Assembly (NCBI RefSeq): GCF_019160155.1
Contig: NZ_JAFNIH010000019.1
Coordinates: 124,001-188,000 of the forward strand
DNA: 64,000 nt
From: Pinisolibacter aquiterrae
Lineage (GTDB): Bacteria > Pseudomonadota > Alphaproteobacteria > Rhizobiales > Ancalomicrobiaceae
Direction: 5' to 3'
The first letter of the stretch is position 1, and each line of letters opens with the position of its first letter. The notes below the pieces were generated by a model, which did no database searches, was not told where the DNA came from, and saw only the letters and a list, made by a program, of their open reading frames with translations. The translations under genes were made by a program, and so were the position numbers. This document shows positions 52,092-61,984 of the stretch, piece after piece.

Positions 52092-53482
52092 TCGCCGGCC
52101 CCACCCGCCTCGACCGCGCGCTCGCCGCCCTCGGCGAGCGCATGGCGCGGTCGCGGCATTGGATCATGGGGATCCAATGGACGGTGGTGGCGATCTACGC
52201 CGTGCTGATCGTCGTGCCGACCGTGGTCACCCTGCCCGGTCGGCTCGACCACGTCTGGAACCACGTCACCGTCTTCGCCCAATTCGTGTTCTGGGGCATC
52301 TGGTGGCCCGGCGTTCTGCTCTCGATGATCCTGGTCGGGCGTCTGTGGTGCGGCGTCCTCTGCCCCGAGGGCGCGCTGACCGAGACCGCCTCGCGCCACG
52401 GCCTCGGCCGCGCCCTGCCGCGCTGGATCACCTGGAAGGGCTGGCCCTTCGTCGCCTTCGTCTCGACCACGATCTACGGCCAGATGATCAGCGTCTATCA
52501 ATATCCGGCGCCGGTGCTGGTGATCCTCGGCGGCTCGACCGGGGCGGCGATCGTCGTCGGCCTGATCTGGGGCCGCGACAAGCGGGTGTGGTGCCGCTAC
52601 CTCTGCCCGGTCAGCGGCGTCTTCGGCCTCGTCTCCAAGCTCGCCCCGGTCCATTTCCGCGTCGATCGTCCCGCCTGGGACCGCTGGACGAAGCCGGTCG
52701 GCACGCCGATGCCCCGGGTCGACTGCGCCCCCCTGGTGCCGCTGCGCACCCTCGAAGGCAATTCCGCCTGCCACATGTGCGGCCGCTGCAGCGGCTTCCG
52801 CGACGCCGTCACCCTCGCCCGCCGCTCGCCCAATCGCGAGATCGTCCACGTCGCCGGCCGCGAGGCGAAGCCGTGGGAGACCGCGCTGATCGTGCTCGGC
52901 CTGCTCGGCGTCGCCGCCGGCGCCTTCCGCTGGACCGCGAGCGCGACCTTCATCGCGTTGAAGCAGACGCTGGCCGAGACCCTGGTGGCGATCGGCGCCG
53001 ACTGGGCCCTCGACTTCACCCTGCCCTGGTGGATCCTGACCGACTACCCGGAAAAGAACGACGTGATGACGCTGCTCGACGGCGCCTCCCTCCTCGGCTT
53101 CATCACCGGCGAGACCGTGCTCGCCGGTGTCGTGATCGGCGGCGGGCTGGCGCTGGCGACCCTGTCGCTCGGCCCCTGGCGCTCGGCCCGATTCCATCAT
53201 CTGGCGCAGGCGTTGATCCCGCTCGCCGCCGTCGGCGTCATCCTCGGCCTGTCGATGACCACCGTGTCGCTGCTGCGCGCCGACGGTTTCGCGCTCGACT
53301 TCGTCGATCCGCTGCGCGCCGCCACGCTGATCGGCGCGACCTTGTGGTCGGCCCGTCTCGCCGGCTCGATCGTCGCCCTCCACACGCCCTCGCCGGCGCG
53401 CCGCACCCTCGCGATCGCCGCCATGGCGCTGCCCGTCACCGCCGCCGCCGCGACCTGGGCGACGCTGTTCTGGAGCATCTGA
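52043..53482 (+). CDS. ftrD: Membrane-bound [4Fe-4S] protein FtrD
   Basis: 479 residues with several transmembrane helices and cysteine-rich loops: LWCGVLCPEGALTE near 100-113, WCRYLCPVSG near 184-193 and SACHMCGRCSG near 239-249. It is thought to recycle electrons for the cupredoxin oxidation step. The ATG at 52043 lies inside the end of ftrC, so translation is probably coupled. Last of the ftr operon. Confidence 0.9.
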   Translation: MALVAPAPVDRPEPDVIAGPTRLDRALAALGERMARSRHWIMGIQWTVVAIYAVLIVVPTVVTLPGRLDHVWNHVTVFAQFVFWGIWWPGVLLSMILVGRLWCGVLCPEGALTETASRHGLGRALPRWITWKGWPFVAFVSTTIYGQMISVYQYPAPVLVILGGSTGAAIVVGLIWGRDKRVWCRYLCPVSGVFGLVSKLAPVHFRVDRPAWDRWTKPVGTPMPRVDCAPLVPLRTLEGNSACHMCGRCSGFRDAVTLARRSPNREIVHVAGREAKPWETALIVLGLLGVAAGAFRWTASATFIALKQTLAETLVAIGADWALDFTLPWWILTDYPEKNDVMTLLDGASLLGFITGETVLAGVVIGGGLALATLSLGPWRSARFHHLAQALIPLAAVGVILGLSMTTVSLLRADGFALDFVDPLRAATLIGATLWSARLAGSIVALHTPSPARRTLAIAAMALPVTAAAATWATLFWSI

Positions 53483-53608
53483 CACCCGTTCGGGCGTGCC
53501 TTCGCTCGCGAGAGTTCGAACAGGTCGACACTTCGCGACCCCGCTACGACACCCCGCGACACGCACCACATACCTCGATCGGAAGTTCGACGGATCCGTT
53601 TCCGGGAT

Positions 53609-53620
53609 CGTCTTAAGACG
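53609..53620. promoter_or_regulatory. Palindrome CGTCTTAAGACG
   Basis: A perfect 12-bp palindrome in the ftrD-chemoreceptor gap, 104 bases before the chemoreceptor start. Possible operator; no regulator is known. Confidence 0.3.
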
Positions 53621-53723
53621 GCGGAAAGAGATGTCTGTCGGAATCGTTTCCTGTCCGTAACCGACGGATGACGGTCCTGTCGTCGGCGCGGTCGTAAACA
53701 CCGTCGCATGAAGGTCGAGAACC

Positions 53724-55442
53724 ATGGTGTCGCGCCTGTCGTCCCGCATCCGCTCGTCGATGACCTTCCTGATGATGGCGACGGGCTTCCTGGCGATGCT
53801 GGTGGCGACGGGCCTCCTGACGGCCGCGTCCTGGGTGGTCCTGGTCGACCACGTCGACGGCGACGCCGCCCAGCGTCAGGCGACCAACATCCGCACCGCC
53901 GCGGCGATCCTCGAACGCGACCTCTCCGGCACCCGCGTCGACTGGACCGCGCCCGGCAGCCCGAGGATCGTCCTCGAGCGCATCCCCGCCTTCGCGGATC
54001 ATCGCACCATCGACGCCGTCAGCCGGATCACCGGCGACACCACCACGCTCTTCGCGCTCGACCCGGCGACGGGCGAGTTCGTGCGCCGTTCGACCAACGT
54101 GAAGAAGCCGGACGGCACCCGCGCCGTCGGCACGATCCTCGGCAAGACCGGCCCGGTCCACCCGGTGGTGGCGCGCGGCGAGACCTTCTCCGGGGTCGTC
54201 GGCATCCTCGGCGTGCCCTACGTCACCACCTACGCCCCCGTCTTCTCGCCCTCCGGCGAAGTGATCGGCGTGCTCTATTCGGGCGTGAAGACCTCGGCCG
54301 TCGACGGCGTCGTCGCCGCCTGGCGCGATTCGATCTTCGCCGCCACCGCCGTCGCGCTGCTGGTCGCCGGCCTGCTGCTGTTCGTCCTGGGGCGCCGTCT
54401 CGTCCGGCCGCTGGTCGATCTCAAGGAGGCGCTCGGCCGCGTCTCCGCCGGTGAACTCGACACGAGCGTGCCCCATTGCGACCGCCTCGACGAGGTCGGC
54501 GCCGTCGCCCGCGTCGCCGAGGCGCTGCGCGCCACCGCCCGCGAGCGCGAGACGCTGGTCGCCGCGCAGGACCGCGATCACGCGCGCCGGCGCGCCGACC
54601 AGGATCGCATCACCGGCCGCATCGCCGATTTCCGCGGTTCCGTCGCAGGCGTGATCTCGGCACTCGGCCGAGACGTCGGCACGCTGAACGAGACCGCCCA
54701 CGACCTCGTCGGCCTCGCCGACGAAGCCAATGCCCGCGCCGACGGCGCCACCCGCGCGACCGAGGAGGCCTCCTCGGGCGTCGCCACCGTCGCCGAGGCG
54801 GTCTCCGATCTGACCGAGTCCGTCGCCGAGATCGACCGGCGCGTCGGCGCCGCCGCCGGCATCGTCGCCGCCGCGCGTGGCGCCGCCGAGGACTCCAGCC
54901 GGCGCATCTCCAGTCTCGCCGACGCCTCGGCGCGCATCGGCGCGGTTCTCGACCTGATCCGCGACATCGCCGCCCAGACCAACCTGCTCGCCCTCAACGC
55001 CACCATCGAGGCGGCGCGTGCCGGCGACGCCGGTCGCGGTTTCGCGGTCGTCGCCAACGAGGTCAAGACGCTCGCGGGCCAGACGGCACACGCCACCGAC
55101 CAGATTTCCGGTCAGATCGGATCGATCCGCGCGGAAGTGGACGCGGCGGTTTCCGCGATCGCCGTCATCGTCGCGCGGATCGAGGAGACGGCGACCTACA
55201 CCGACGCGATCGCCACCGCCGTCGGCCGCCAGACCACGGCCACCGCCGCGATTTCCGACAGCGCCCGCAGCGCCGCGCGCGGCACCGCCGAGGCGGCCGA
55301 AGGCGTCGCCGGCGTCGGCGGCGTCGCCGCCCGCACCGACGAGGCGGCGAGCCGCATCTCGACCCTGTCGAACGATCTCGAGGCCTGCGCCCGCCGCGTC
55401 GACACCGAGATCGAACGCTTCCTCGCCGACGTCGCCGCCTGA
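53724..55442 (+). CDS. Methyl-accepting chemotaxis protein with Cache-type sensor
   Basis: 572 residues. TM1 at about 13-40, a periplasmic Cache_3-like sensor (about 45-200, ending [25 protein letters not shown]), TM2 near 205-230, then HAMP and a long coiled signalling region. The hairpin tip reads [37 protein letters not shown], the universally conserved MCP core near 415-450. The ligand is unknown. A gene-free gap of 241 bases lies upstream. Confidence 0.93.
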   Translation: MVSRLSSRIRSSMTFLMMATGFLAMLVATGLLTAASWVVLVDHVDGDAAQRQATNIRTAAAILERDLSGTRVDWTAPGSPRIVLERIPAFADHRTIDAVSRITGDTTTLFALDPATGEFVRRSTNVKKPDGTRAVGTILGKTGPVHPVVARGETFSGVVGILGVPYVTTYAPVFSPSGEVIGVLYSGVKTSAVDGVVAAWRDSIFAATAVALLVAGLLLFVLGRRLVRPLVDLKEALGRVSAGELDTSVPHCDRLDEVGAVARVAEALRATARERETLVAAQDRDHARRRADQDRITGRIADFRGSVAGVISALGRDVGTLNETAHDLVGLADEANARADGATRATEEASSGVATVAEAVSDLTESVAEIDRRVGAAAGIVAAARGAAEDSSRRISSLADASARIGAVLDLIRDIAAQTNLLALNATIEAARAGDAGRGFAVVANEVKTLAGQTAHATDQISGQIGSIRAEVDAAVSAIAVIVARIEETATYTDAIATAVGRQTTATAAISDSARSAARGTAEAAEGVAGVGGVAARTDEAASRISTLSNDLEACARRVDTEIERFLADVAA

Positions 55443-55628
55443 CCCCGCCGGCAGACCGCCCGCGAGGGAACTCGCGACCCGGGACTACCGCGAATTTCAC
55501 CGCGCATCGGCGTGTGTGAGCCGCGATGAGACGCGGGCTTCGGGGGCACCCGGTGTTGACCGAGACCGAAAATCGCCTGGGGAAACCCACGAGCGATTTC
55601 ACAACCATCTGATCCGAATGGAATTTTT

Positions 55629-55705
55629 TGGTGGCGGGGGGCGGGATCGAACCGCCGACCTGAGGGTTATGAATCCTCCGCTCTAACCATCTGAGCTACC
55701 CAGCC
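55629..55705 (-). tRNA. tRNA-Met (CAU)
   Basis: 77 bases on the minus strand with encoded CCA. The T arm (GGCGG/CCGCC), D arm, a 5-base variable loop and a TTCATAA anticodon loop with CAT are clear. Two mismatches appear: U4-C69 in the acceptor stem and A31-C39 in the anticodon stem. It looks like an elongator-type tRNA, since A/C start-codon features of fMet are not obvious. Confidence 0.88.
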
Positions 55706-55932
55706 GACCGGACGCCTATCTAGTTTCGCCCGAACCACCTGTCAAGCGAACTCTCCCCCTCCGTCCACCCCGCCTGTGGACGACCGCCCGACGCCCGTGC
55801 TCGAACGCGCTCCGCACGCCGCGCCGGCTCGCGCTGGGATCCCCGCGCATGCTCGCCCACCCCCACGACGAAACACGGCGCCGGGGGTGGCCGGCGCCGT
55901 TTCGTATCGATCCATTCGGGCTCGCGGAAGGA

Positions 55933-56649
55933 TCAGTCGGCCTTGCGGCGCAGCACCGCCACCGTGAAGATGCCGAAGAGGCCAAGCCGCTTCTTCTCCA
56001 CCAGTTCGAAGCCGGGACGGCCGAGGATGCGCTCGATCGGGAAATCCGGGCGCCAGCCGAGCTTCTTGGTGAAGGGCGTCAGCGCATGCTCGATCGCCTT
56101 GCGCCAGCCGCTCTCCGAGGCGAAGTGCGAGGCGAAGATCGCCTCGCCGCCCGGCTTGGTGACGCGCTCGATTTCCGCCATCACCGCATCCGGATGCGGC
56201 ACCACGGTGATCGTGTACATCACCGCGACCGTGTCGAACGACGCGTCGGGAAAGGTCAGCCGCGTCGCGTCCATTTGATGGAGCGCCTCGACCGTCTCGA
56301 TCTTGCCGTCCTCGACGCGGCGGCGCGCCACGGAGAGCATGTCCGGGGACAGGTCGATGCCGGTCACCTTCAGATGCGGCTTGTAGCGCGGCAGCGTCAG
56401 CCCGGTGCCGACGCCGACCTCGAGCAGCCGGCCCTGACGGCGATTGATGATCTCCACCGCGAGACGGCGGCCGGCGTCGAACACCCGCCCGAACACCCAG
56501 TCGTAGATCGGCGCCCAACGCGAATAGGCGGCGAGAACCGCCTTCTCGTCGAGCCGCGCCTCGGCGGCGAGATCGACGGCGTCGAGCGCGCGCTCGTCAC
56601 GGAATTCGGCCGCGTTCGCGCCTTCGACCTTCATCTGATTCTCGAACAT
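55933..56649 (-). CDS. pmtA: Phospholipid N-methyltransferase PmtA-like
   Basis: 238 residues of the Sinorhizobium/Rhodobacter PmtA family that makes phosphatidylcholine from phosphatidylethanolamine. Typical are SRWAPIYDWVFGRVFDAGRR (about 38-57), the SAM loop LLEVGVGTGLTLPRY near 70-84, TGIDLSPDML near 91-100 and MYTITVVPHPDAV near 139-151. The start is uncertain: ATG at 56649 is used, and 56667 and 56634 are alternatives. Confidence 0.82.
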   Translation of the reverse strand: MFENQMKVEGANAAEFRDERALDAVDLAAEARLDEKAVLAAYSRWAPIYDWVFGRVFDAGRRLAVEIINRRQGRLLEVGVGTGLTLPRYKPHLKVTGIDLSPDMLSVARRRVEDGKIETVEALHQMDATRLTFPDASFDTVAVMYTITVVPHPDAVMAEIERVTKPGGEAIFASHFASESGWRKAIEHALTPFTKKLGWRPDFPIERILGRPGFELVEKKRLGLFGIFTVAVLRRKAD

Positions 56650-56707
56650 GTCCCGTCCCGACCTCATCGAGCGGCCGAGCCGCTCGTCGCTTCGCCGCGC
56701 GGCCGAG

Positions 56708-56765
56708 GCCGCCGTCCGCTTCATCCTGCGGCGGATGCCGCCGTTCGCTTCACCCCGCGGCGGAT
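56708..56765. repeat. 29-base tandem duplication
   Basis: Two units, 56708-56736 and 56737-56765, differ at three of 29 positions. A degenerate third copy may follow. The sequence is non-coding in my annotation, between the mnmA stop and the pmtA start. Confidence 0.6.
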
Positions 56766-56778
56766 GCCGCAACTCGCT

Positions 56779-57966
56779 CTACTGCGCGGCCGAAGCCGCG
56801 TCGGCGGCCGGACGCACGACGATCTCGTCCGACGAGCGCACCACCCCGGCGATCGTGCCGCCGCCGAGGACGCGCGCGCCCCCTTCCGGAGCGTCGTAGA
56901 ACACCGCCGCCTGGCCGGGCGCCACGCCGTGTTCGCCCTCGACCAGTTCGACCACCACCCGATCGCCGTCGAAGCCGAGGAGCGCCGGCTGGGGCGCCCG
57001 CGTCGAGCGCACCCTCGCCCAGATCTCGATCGGCTCGGCCGCCAGCGACTCGAGCGGTTCGTCGCCGAGCCAATTGACGTCACGAAGATGAAGCCTGCGT
57101 GTCATCAACGCCTCGCGCGGACCGACGATCACTCGCCGGCGATCCGCGTCGAGCCGCACCACGTAGAGCGGCTCGCCGATCGACACGCCGATGCCGCGCC
57201 GCTGGCCGACCGTGAACCGAATGATGCCGTCGTGGGTTCCGAGCACCCGCCCGTCGACGTGGACGATCTCGCCCGGCTCGACCGCGTCCGGCTTCAGCCG
57301 CTCGATCACCTCGGCATAGCGGCCCGAGGGCACGAAACAGATGTCCTGACTGTCCTGCTTCTCGGCGACCGGCAGGCCGAGCTGGCGCGCGATCTCGCGC
57401 GTCTCGCTCTTCGGCAGGGAACCGAGCGGGAAGCGCAGGAAGTCGAGCTGATCCTGGGTGGTGGCGAAGAGGAAGTAGCTCTGGTCGCGATCGAGGTCGG
57501 CCGGGCGATAGAGCCCGCGATGACCGGAGGCGAGCGGACGGGTGGTGACGTAGTGCCCCGTCGCCAGCGCCGCGGCGCCGAGCGAGCGAGCGGTGTCGAG
57601 CAGGTCGTGGAACTTGACGGTCTGATTGCAGGAGACGCAGGGCACCGGCGTCTCGCCGGCGAGATAGCTCTCGGCGAAGCGATCGATCACCTCGCGGCGG
57701 AAGCGGTCCTCGTAGTCGAGCACGTAATGAGGGATGCCGATCGTCTCGGCCACCCGGCGCGCGTCGAGAATGTCCTGGCCGGCGCAGCACGAGCCGGGCC
57801 GATGGGACGCCTCGCCGTGATCGTAGAGCTGGAGGGTGACGCCGACGACGTCGTAGCCCTCGCGCTTGAGAAGCGCCGCGACCACGGAGGAATCGACCCC
57901 TCCGGACATCGCGACGACCACGCGCGTCTCCTCGGGACGGCCGGGAAGATCGAGGGAATTGGTCAT
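56779..57966 (-). CDS. mnmA: tRNA-specific 2-thiouridylase MnmA
   Basis: 395 residues. Makes 2-thiouridine at position 34 of Glu, Lys and Gln tRNAs. PP-loop SGGVDSS lies at 21-27; catalytic cysteines are in [11 protein letters not shown] and DICFVPSG; the C-terminal part has [10 protein letters not shown] and the beta-barrel ending. The ATG at 57966 has no strong SD. It faces the fliK gene across a 406-base region. Confidence 0.96.
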   Translation of the reverse strand: MTNSLDLPGRPEETRVVVAMSGGVDSSVVAALLKREGYDVVGVTLQLYDHGEASHRPGSCCAGQDILDARRVAETIGIPHYVLDYEDRFRREVIDRFAESYLAGETPVPCVSCNQTVKFHDLLDTARSLGAAALATGHYVTTRPLASGHRGLYRPADLDRDQSYFLFATTQDQLDFLRFPLGSLPKSETREIARQLGLPVAEKQDSQDICFVPSGRYAEVIERLKPDAVEPGEIVHVDGRVLGTHDGIIRFTVGQRRGIGVSIGEPLYVVRLDADRRRVIVGPREALMTRRLHLRDVNWLGDEPLESLAAEPIEIWARVRSTRAPQPALLGFDGDRVVVELVEGEHGVAPGQAAVFYDAPEGGARVLGGGTIAGVVRSSDEIVVRPAADAASAAQ

Positions 57967-58372
57967 GGAGCGGGCGCACCTCGGCCTGTGGGGCCCCATC
58001 GGCGGCAGAGGAACCGCGACGGGAACGGCGAGACCGACGCCGCCGTCTCCGGGTTCCCCGCCCGTCGCCGTCGCCGCTCTCGCGAAGGCGGGACTATAAC
58101 CGAGCCCCGCCGCCCGCGAAACCCGGCTCGCGGCTCGCGCCCACCGGGCATCGCTTGCCGGTACGGCAGACATTGCCGCCCGCGAGGATCGTGCGCGACC
58201 ACGGCGCCCGACGCCCGGATCTCGGCTCCACGCGCCGATCCGCGCCGTTTTCCGACCTCGCGCGGCCCTGCGACCGCGTCTCGCCGAGGAGGGCGCGCGG
58301 CACGCGGCCGTTGGCCCGGCGCTTGCGAAGAGCGATCCGATCACCGTCACGTCCCTCGCCGGGAGGCAGAGT
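57967..58372. other. Gene-free divergent gap between mnmA and fliK
   Basis: No ORF with coding character, repeat or clear hairpin. A TATAGT on the minus strand (58093-58098) could be the mnmA -10. GGGAGG at 58361 is the fliK SD. Nothing else is supported. Confidence 0.5.
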
Positions 58373-60379
58373 TTGCCCAGCGTCGAATCCGCCAACTCCG
58401 TCGCCACCGCCCTGCGCTCCGCCGCCGGGACGACCGCCTCCGTGCCCGGCGTCGGCGGCGCCTTCGCGCGGATGATGGAAGCCTTCGCCGCCTCCCTCGA
58501 GGGCGGGGAAGCCTCGGCGACCGCCACGGCGACCGCCGCCGCCACGCCCGCGACCCCGGCCACCGGCGCGACCACCACGGAGACCGGCGAGACCAAGTCC
58601 ACCGAGACCGCCGACGCGGCCACCGCCAAGGCCGCCTCCACCGCCGCCACCGACCTCCTCGGCGCCCTCGCCCTGGTCGCCCAGGGCACGATCGTCACCT
58701 TCTCCGATGCCGGCGGCCTCGCCTCGCCCGCCTCGCTCGGCGCCGTCGGCGCCACCGCCTCGGCGACCTCCTCACGCAAGGCCGGCATCGATCCCGGCGC
58801 CGACCCGGCGAATGCCCACGCCGCCCCGACCTCGCCCGCCGCCGGTGGCGCCGCCGCGACCACCGCGACCGCCTCGGCGAGCGCCACCGCCGCTGCCGCC
58901 GCCACGGCGGCGACCGCGACCTCGACGACCGACGCCACCGCCACGACCGCCACGACCACCGCCGCCGCCGGCACGGCCGCGACCGCGTCCGCCGACCAGG
59001 AAGCCCTCGCCGCCGCCGCAACCCTGCCGCAGCGCTCGGGCCGACGGACCCTCGACGCCGGGACCGCCTCCGCCGTCATCGCCGCCGAATTGACCCGCCG
59101 CGCCTCGGGCGGCGAACGTCCCTCCCCGACCGCCGTCCCCGCCTCCGCGACCGCCGCCCCCACGACGGCGGCCGCGACCAACACCCCGGCCGCGTCCACG
59201 ACCGCCGCGACCGCGTCACCGACCACGACCGACGCCACCGCGACCACTCCCGCGACCGTCGCCGGCACCGTCGTCGCAGGCACCATCGCCGGTGGGCTCG
59301 CCGCCGCTGCGGCGGCGACCCGCGCCGCCGTGCTCTCCGCCCTCTCGACCGCCGATACCGGCGCCGCTGCCGATGCCGATGCCGATGCCGGGACGAGCAC
59401 CGCCGCGACCACCGCCCCCGCGACCGCGTCCACCACGACGACGACCGCCACGACCACCGCCTCGACCACCGCCGCGTCGACCACCTCGGCCGACGATGCC
59501 GCCGCCGCGCGCGATCCCCTCGCCTTGAAGACCTTCGTCGCCGAACGGGTCGTGCCCACCCACACCGATCGCTCGGCGAAACCGATCTACGCCGATCCCT
59601 CGTCGCCCGCCGCCGCCACGTCCGATCGCCGCGCCGCCGACGCCGGCCGTGGCGAAACCGCGACCGTGCCGACCGGCGAGACCACGTCCCTCGCCCGCGC
59701 CGCGACCCCGACCGCGACCGCCGCCCCGACGCCCGCGCCGACCGCGACGCCCGCCGCGAGCGAGCGTGGCCGCGCCGAGGCCCCCGCCCCGACCGAGAAG
59801 GACGACGTCACGACCACCGCGACCACCGCGACGCCGGCCGACGACGCGACCGCCACCGGCGACGCCTCCGTCGCGGCGCCCACCTCGACCGCCCGTGTCG
59901 CCGGCCTCGACCCGTCCGCCGCCCGCGCGCCCGTCGACGTGTCGCCCGCCGTCGCCGCCGCCGCGATGGCGGCGCTCGCCGAATCGATCGCCAAGCGCGG
60001 CCACCAGGGCACAAGCCGCTTCAGCGTGCGTCTCGATCCGGCCGAACTCGGCTCGGTCGACGTGCGTGTCGAGGTGAAGGCGAATGGCGAGGTCAAGGCG
60101 CATCTGGTCGTCGAGCGCGCCGACACGCTCGACATGATGCTGCGCGATCAGAAGACGCTGGAGCGCTCGCTCGCCTCCGCCGGCCTCGACGTCGGCTCGT
60201 CCGGCCTCCAGTTCTCGATGCGCGATCGCGGCGACGGCTCCGCCACGCCCGAGCGCGACGCGACGCCGACCCTCACCACCGCGATCGAGGAGGAGGAGGA
60301 CGCCGGCCGTCCGAGCCCCGACGTCGCGATCGCCGCCTACCGCACGGCCCGCGCCGGCGGGGTCGACCTCAGAATCTGA
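58373..60379 (+). CDS. fliK: Flagellar hook-length control protein FliK-like
   Basis: 668 residues. Most of the protein, about 45-520, is a low-complexity Ala, Thr and Asp-rich region with few aromatic residues. The C-terminal FliK domain (about 535-625) is recognisable in [41 protein letters not shown] and [13 protein letters not shown]. FliK sets hook length and switches export specificity. The start is TTG at 58373, six bases after GGGAGG; no ATG fits. flgD follows after 39 bases. Confidence 0.85.
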   Translation: MPSVESANSVATALRSAAGTTASVPGVGGAFARMMEAFAASLEGGEASATATATAAATPATPATGATTTETGETKSTETADAATAKAASTAATDLLGALALVAQGTIVTFSDAGGLASPASLGAVGATASATSSRKAGIDPGADPANAHAAPTSPAAGGAAATTATASASATAAAAATAATATSTTDATATTATTTAAAGTAATASADQEALAAAATLPQRSGRRTLDAGTASAVIAAELTRRASGGERPSPTAVPASATAAPTTAAATNTPAASTTAATASPTTTDATATTPATVAGTVVAGTIAGGLAAAAAATRAAVLSALSTADTGAAADADADAGTSTAATTAPATASTTTTTATTTASTTAASTTSADDAAAARDPLALKTFVAERVVPTHTDRSAKPIYADPSSPAAATSDRRAADAGRGETATVPTGETTSLARAATPTATAAPTPAPTATPAASERGRAEAPAPTEKDDVTTTATTATPADDATATGDASVAAPTSTARVAGLDPSAARAPVDVSPAVAAAAMAALAESIAKRGHQGTSRFSVRLDPAELGSVDVRVEVKANGEVKAHLVVERADTLDMMLRDQKTLERSLASAGLDVGSSGLQFSMRDRGDGSATPERDATPTLTTAIEEEEDAGRPSPDVAIAAYRTARAGGVDLRI

Positions 60380-60418
60380 ATGCCCCGCGCGCGAGCGTGA
60401 ACCCTCGGAGTCCCGCGC

Positions 60419-61090
60419 ATGTCCATCCTCGGTATCGCCACGCCGACCCTGACCTCGTCCACCTCGACGACCGCCAGCGACACCGCCAGCCTGTCGTCGA
60501 ACTACGAGATGTTCATGACGCTCCTGGTGACGCAGATGCAGAACCAGGATCCGCTCAACCCGACCGACACCGCCACCTTCACCAGCCAGCTGGTGCAATA
60601 TTCGGCGGTGGAACAGCAGATCAAGTCGAACGCCTATCTCGCCGATCTGAAGGCGCTGGCGACCACCCAGAACGCCTCGAACCTCGTCTCCTACGTCGGC
60701 AAGACCGTCGAGGCCGAGGGCAAGACCGTCACCTTCGACGGGACCGAGGCGGCCGCCTGGAACTTCGATTCCTCGGCGAAATCGAGCGCCGCCACCATCA
60801 CCATCACCAATTCCGACGGCAAGACGGTCTACACCACCACCAAGGCGCTCGCCACCGGCAGCAACACCTTCAACTGGGACGGAACGACCACGGCCGGCGG
60901 CACCGCCCCCGCCGGCGACTACACCATCAAGGTCGCCGGCACCGATGCCAGCGGCAACGCCGTCACCATCACCACCGCCCTGACCGGCGTCGTCTCGGCG
61001 ATCGACTTCTCCGGCACGACGCCCCTCCTCACCATCGACGGCCAGACCATCAGCGCCTGGAAGGTGACCACCGTTTCCGGCGGTTCGTGA
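60419..61090 (+). CDS. flgD: Flagellar hook capping protein FlgD
   Basis: 223 residues. The N-terminal scaffold segment (SSNYEMFMTLLVTQMQNQDPLNPTDTATFTSQLVQYSAVEQQ) is the FlgD hallmark; the rest forms FlgD Tudor/FN3-like beta domains (WNFDSS, FNWDGTTTAGGTAPAGDYTIKV). It caps the growing hook. Together with fliK it shows a hook-assembly cluster. Confidence 0.95.
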   Translation: MSILGIATPTLTSSTSTTASDTASLSSNYEMFMTLLVTQMQNQDPLNPTDTATFTSQLVQYSAVEQQIKSNAYLADLKALATTQNASNLVSYVGKTVEAEGKTVTFDGTEAAAWNFDSSAKSSAATITITNSDGKTVYTTTKALATGSNTFNWDGTTTAGGTAPAGDYTIKVAGTDASGNAVTITTALTGVVSAIDFSGTTPLLTIDGQTISAWKVTTVSGGS

Positions 61091-61234
61091 TCCCGCCCTG
61101 GGACGAACATGTGTCGATCCTGGTCCGACGAAACTCCGGAACGCCCCCTCGGCGCGCCGGATTTTCTCGCGTTTCCGCCCCGGATCGAGTCCCGGCCGCG
61201 ACACTTCGGGAAAAAATCACCGGGGTGTCCGCGT

Positions 61235-61249
61235 TTAGCCATATTTTAA
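61235..61249 (+). promoter_or_regulatory. CtrA-like box upstream of sciP
   Basis: TTAG-N7-TTAA, one change from TTAA-N7-TTAA, ending 55 bases before the sciP start, inside the AT-rich TTTAGCCATATTTTAAG. In Caulobacter CtrA and SciP regulate each other, so this location is plausible. Confidence 0.5.
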
Positions 61250-61304
61250 GGCCCGGCCGCTAGTCTCACTCCCGATGTGATCGCATCGAATGTGTGAGAG
61301 TACG

Positions 61305-61580
61305 ATGACCGATCAATTTAGACCGCGTGTGAAATACGTCATCGGCCCGGACGGAAGTCCCCTGACCATCGCCGACCTGCCTCCGCAGGGGACGAGACGT
61401 TGGGTGATCCGTCGAAAGGCCGAGGTGGTGGCCGCAGTACGAGGGGGCCTTCTGTCCCTCGAGGAGGCGTGCAACCGCTATACTCTGACCGTCGAGGAAT
61501 TCCTGTCCTGGCAACAGTCGATCGACCGCCATGGACTGGCCGGACTGCGCACCACGCGCATCCAGCAATATCGGCAGTGA
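61305..61580 (+). CDS. sciP: CtrA inhibitor SciP (DUF1153)
   Basis: 91 residues matching SciP, the HTH-like inhibitor of the cell-cycle regulator CtrA. Characteristic parts are KYVIGPDGSPLTIADLPP, TRRWVIRRKAEVVAAVRGGLL and LSLEEACNRYTLTVEEFLSWQ. GAGAG precedes the ATG at 61305; an upstream ATG at 61290 is the alternative. The presence inside the flagellar cluster is typical of alphaproteobacteria that couple motility to the cell cycle. Confidence 0.94.
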   Translation: MTDQFRPRVKYVIGPDGSPLTIADLPPQGTRRWVIRRKAEVVAAVRGGLLSLEEACNRYTLTVEEFLSWQQSIDRHGLAGLRTTRIQQYRQ

Positions 61581-61615
61581 TCCCCAGGGATCGATGCGAC
61601 CGTGCGCAGGGAGTT

Positions 61616-61675
61616 TCGACCTCTTCGAAACGTCGTGCGTGACGTCGAGCCCGACCGGGTGTCGGTCGGTCGGGC
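61616..61675 (+). repeat. Dispersed element: 20-mer plus hairpin, copy 2
   Basis: TCGACCTCTTCGAAACGTCG (61616-61635) matches the copy at 7121 at 19 of 20 bases. It is followed by GCCCGACC (61649-61656) and GGTCGGGC (61668-61675) as hairpin arms. It starts 35 bases after the sciP stop. Confidence 0.55.
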
Positions 61676-61725
61676 CATGACCACGGGGCGTTCCGACGAA
61701 TCGGAACGTCGTGTGGCCGGTATGA

Positions 61726-61761
61726 GACCCGAGGCCGCGTCGCGAGACGCGGCCTCGGGTC
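61726..61761 (+). terminator. Perfect 16-bp hairpin with GCGA loop
   Basis: GACCCGAGGCCGCGTC (61726-61741) and GACGCGGCCTCGGGTC (61746-61761) pair without error around a GCGA tetraloop of the GNRA type, followed by GTTTCGGGG. It may terminate sciP or be part of an RNA; the T tract is short. Confidence 0.6.
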
Positions 61762-61984
61762 GTTTCGGGGCCGGCGAAGACCGAATCCGCAAGACCGAAC
61801 CGGGGCCGCGCCGAAGGGTGTCGGCCCCGGCGTCGTTTCGAAGGCCCCGCGCGCCTCGCCGCCGCCGCTCGAGGGCGCCTCGTGAAAAGATTGACGCGAC
61901 CCGGCAAAACCCGCCGCCGTCCTGGCGAATTCGAGCGAATTTTCTCACCTCTCGGCCACCCTCGTGCCGGAAGGAGGCGGCGCG

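Noticed and set aside
55849-61263. 1804-codon plus-strand ORF across pmtA, mnmA and fliK
   Set aside because: It crosses genes on both strands, with no conserved domain; recognised proteins in the other frames explain the region.
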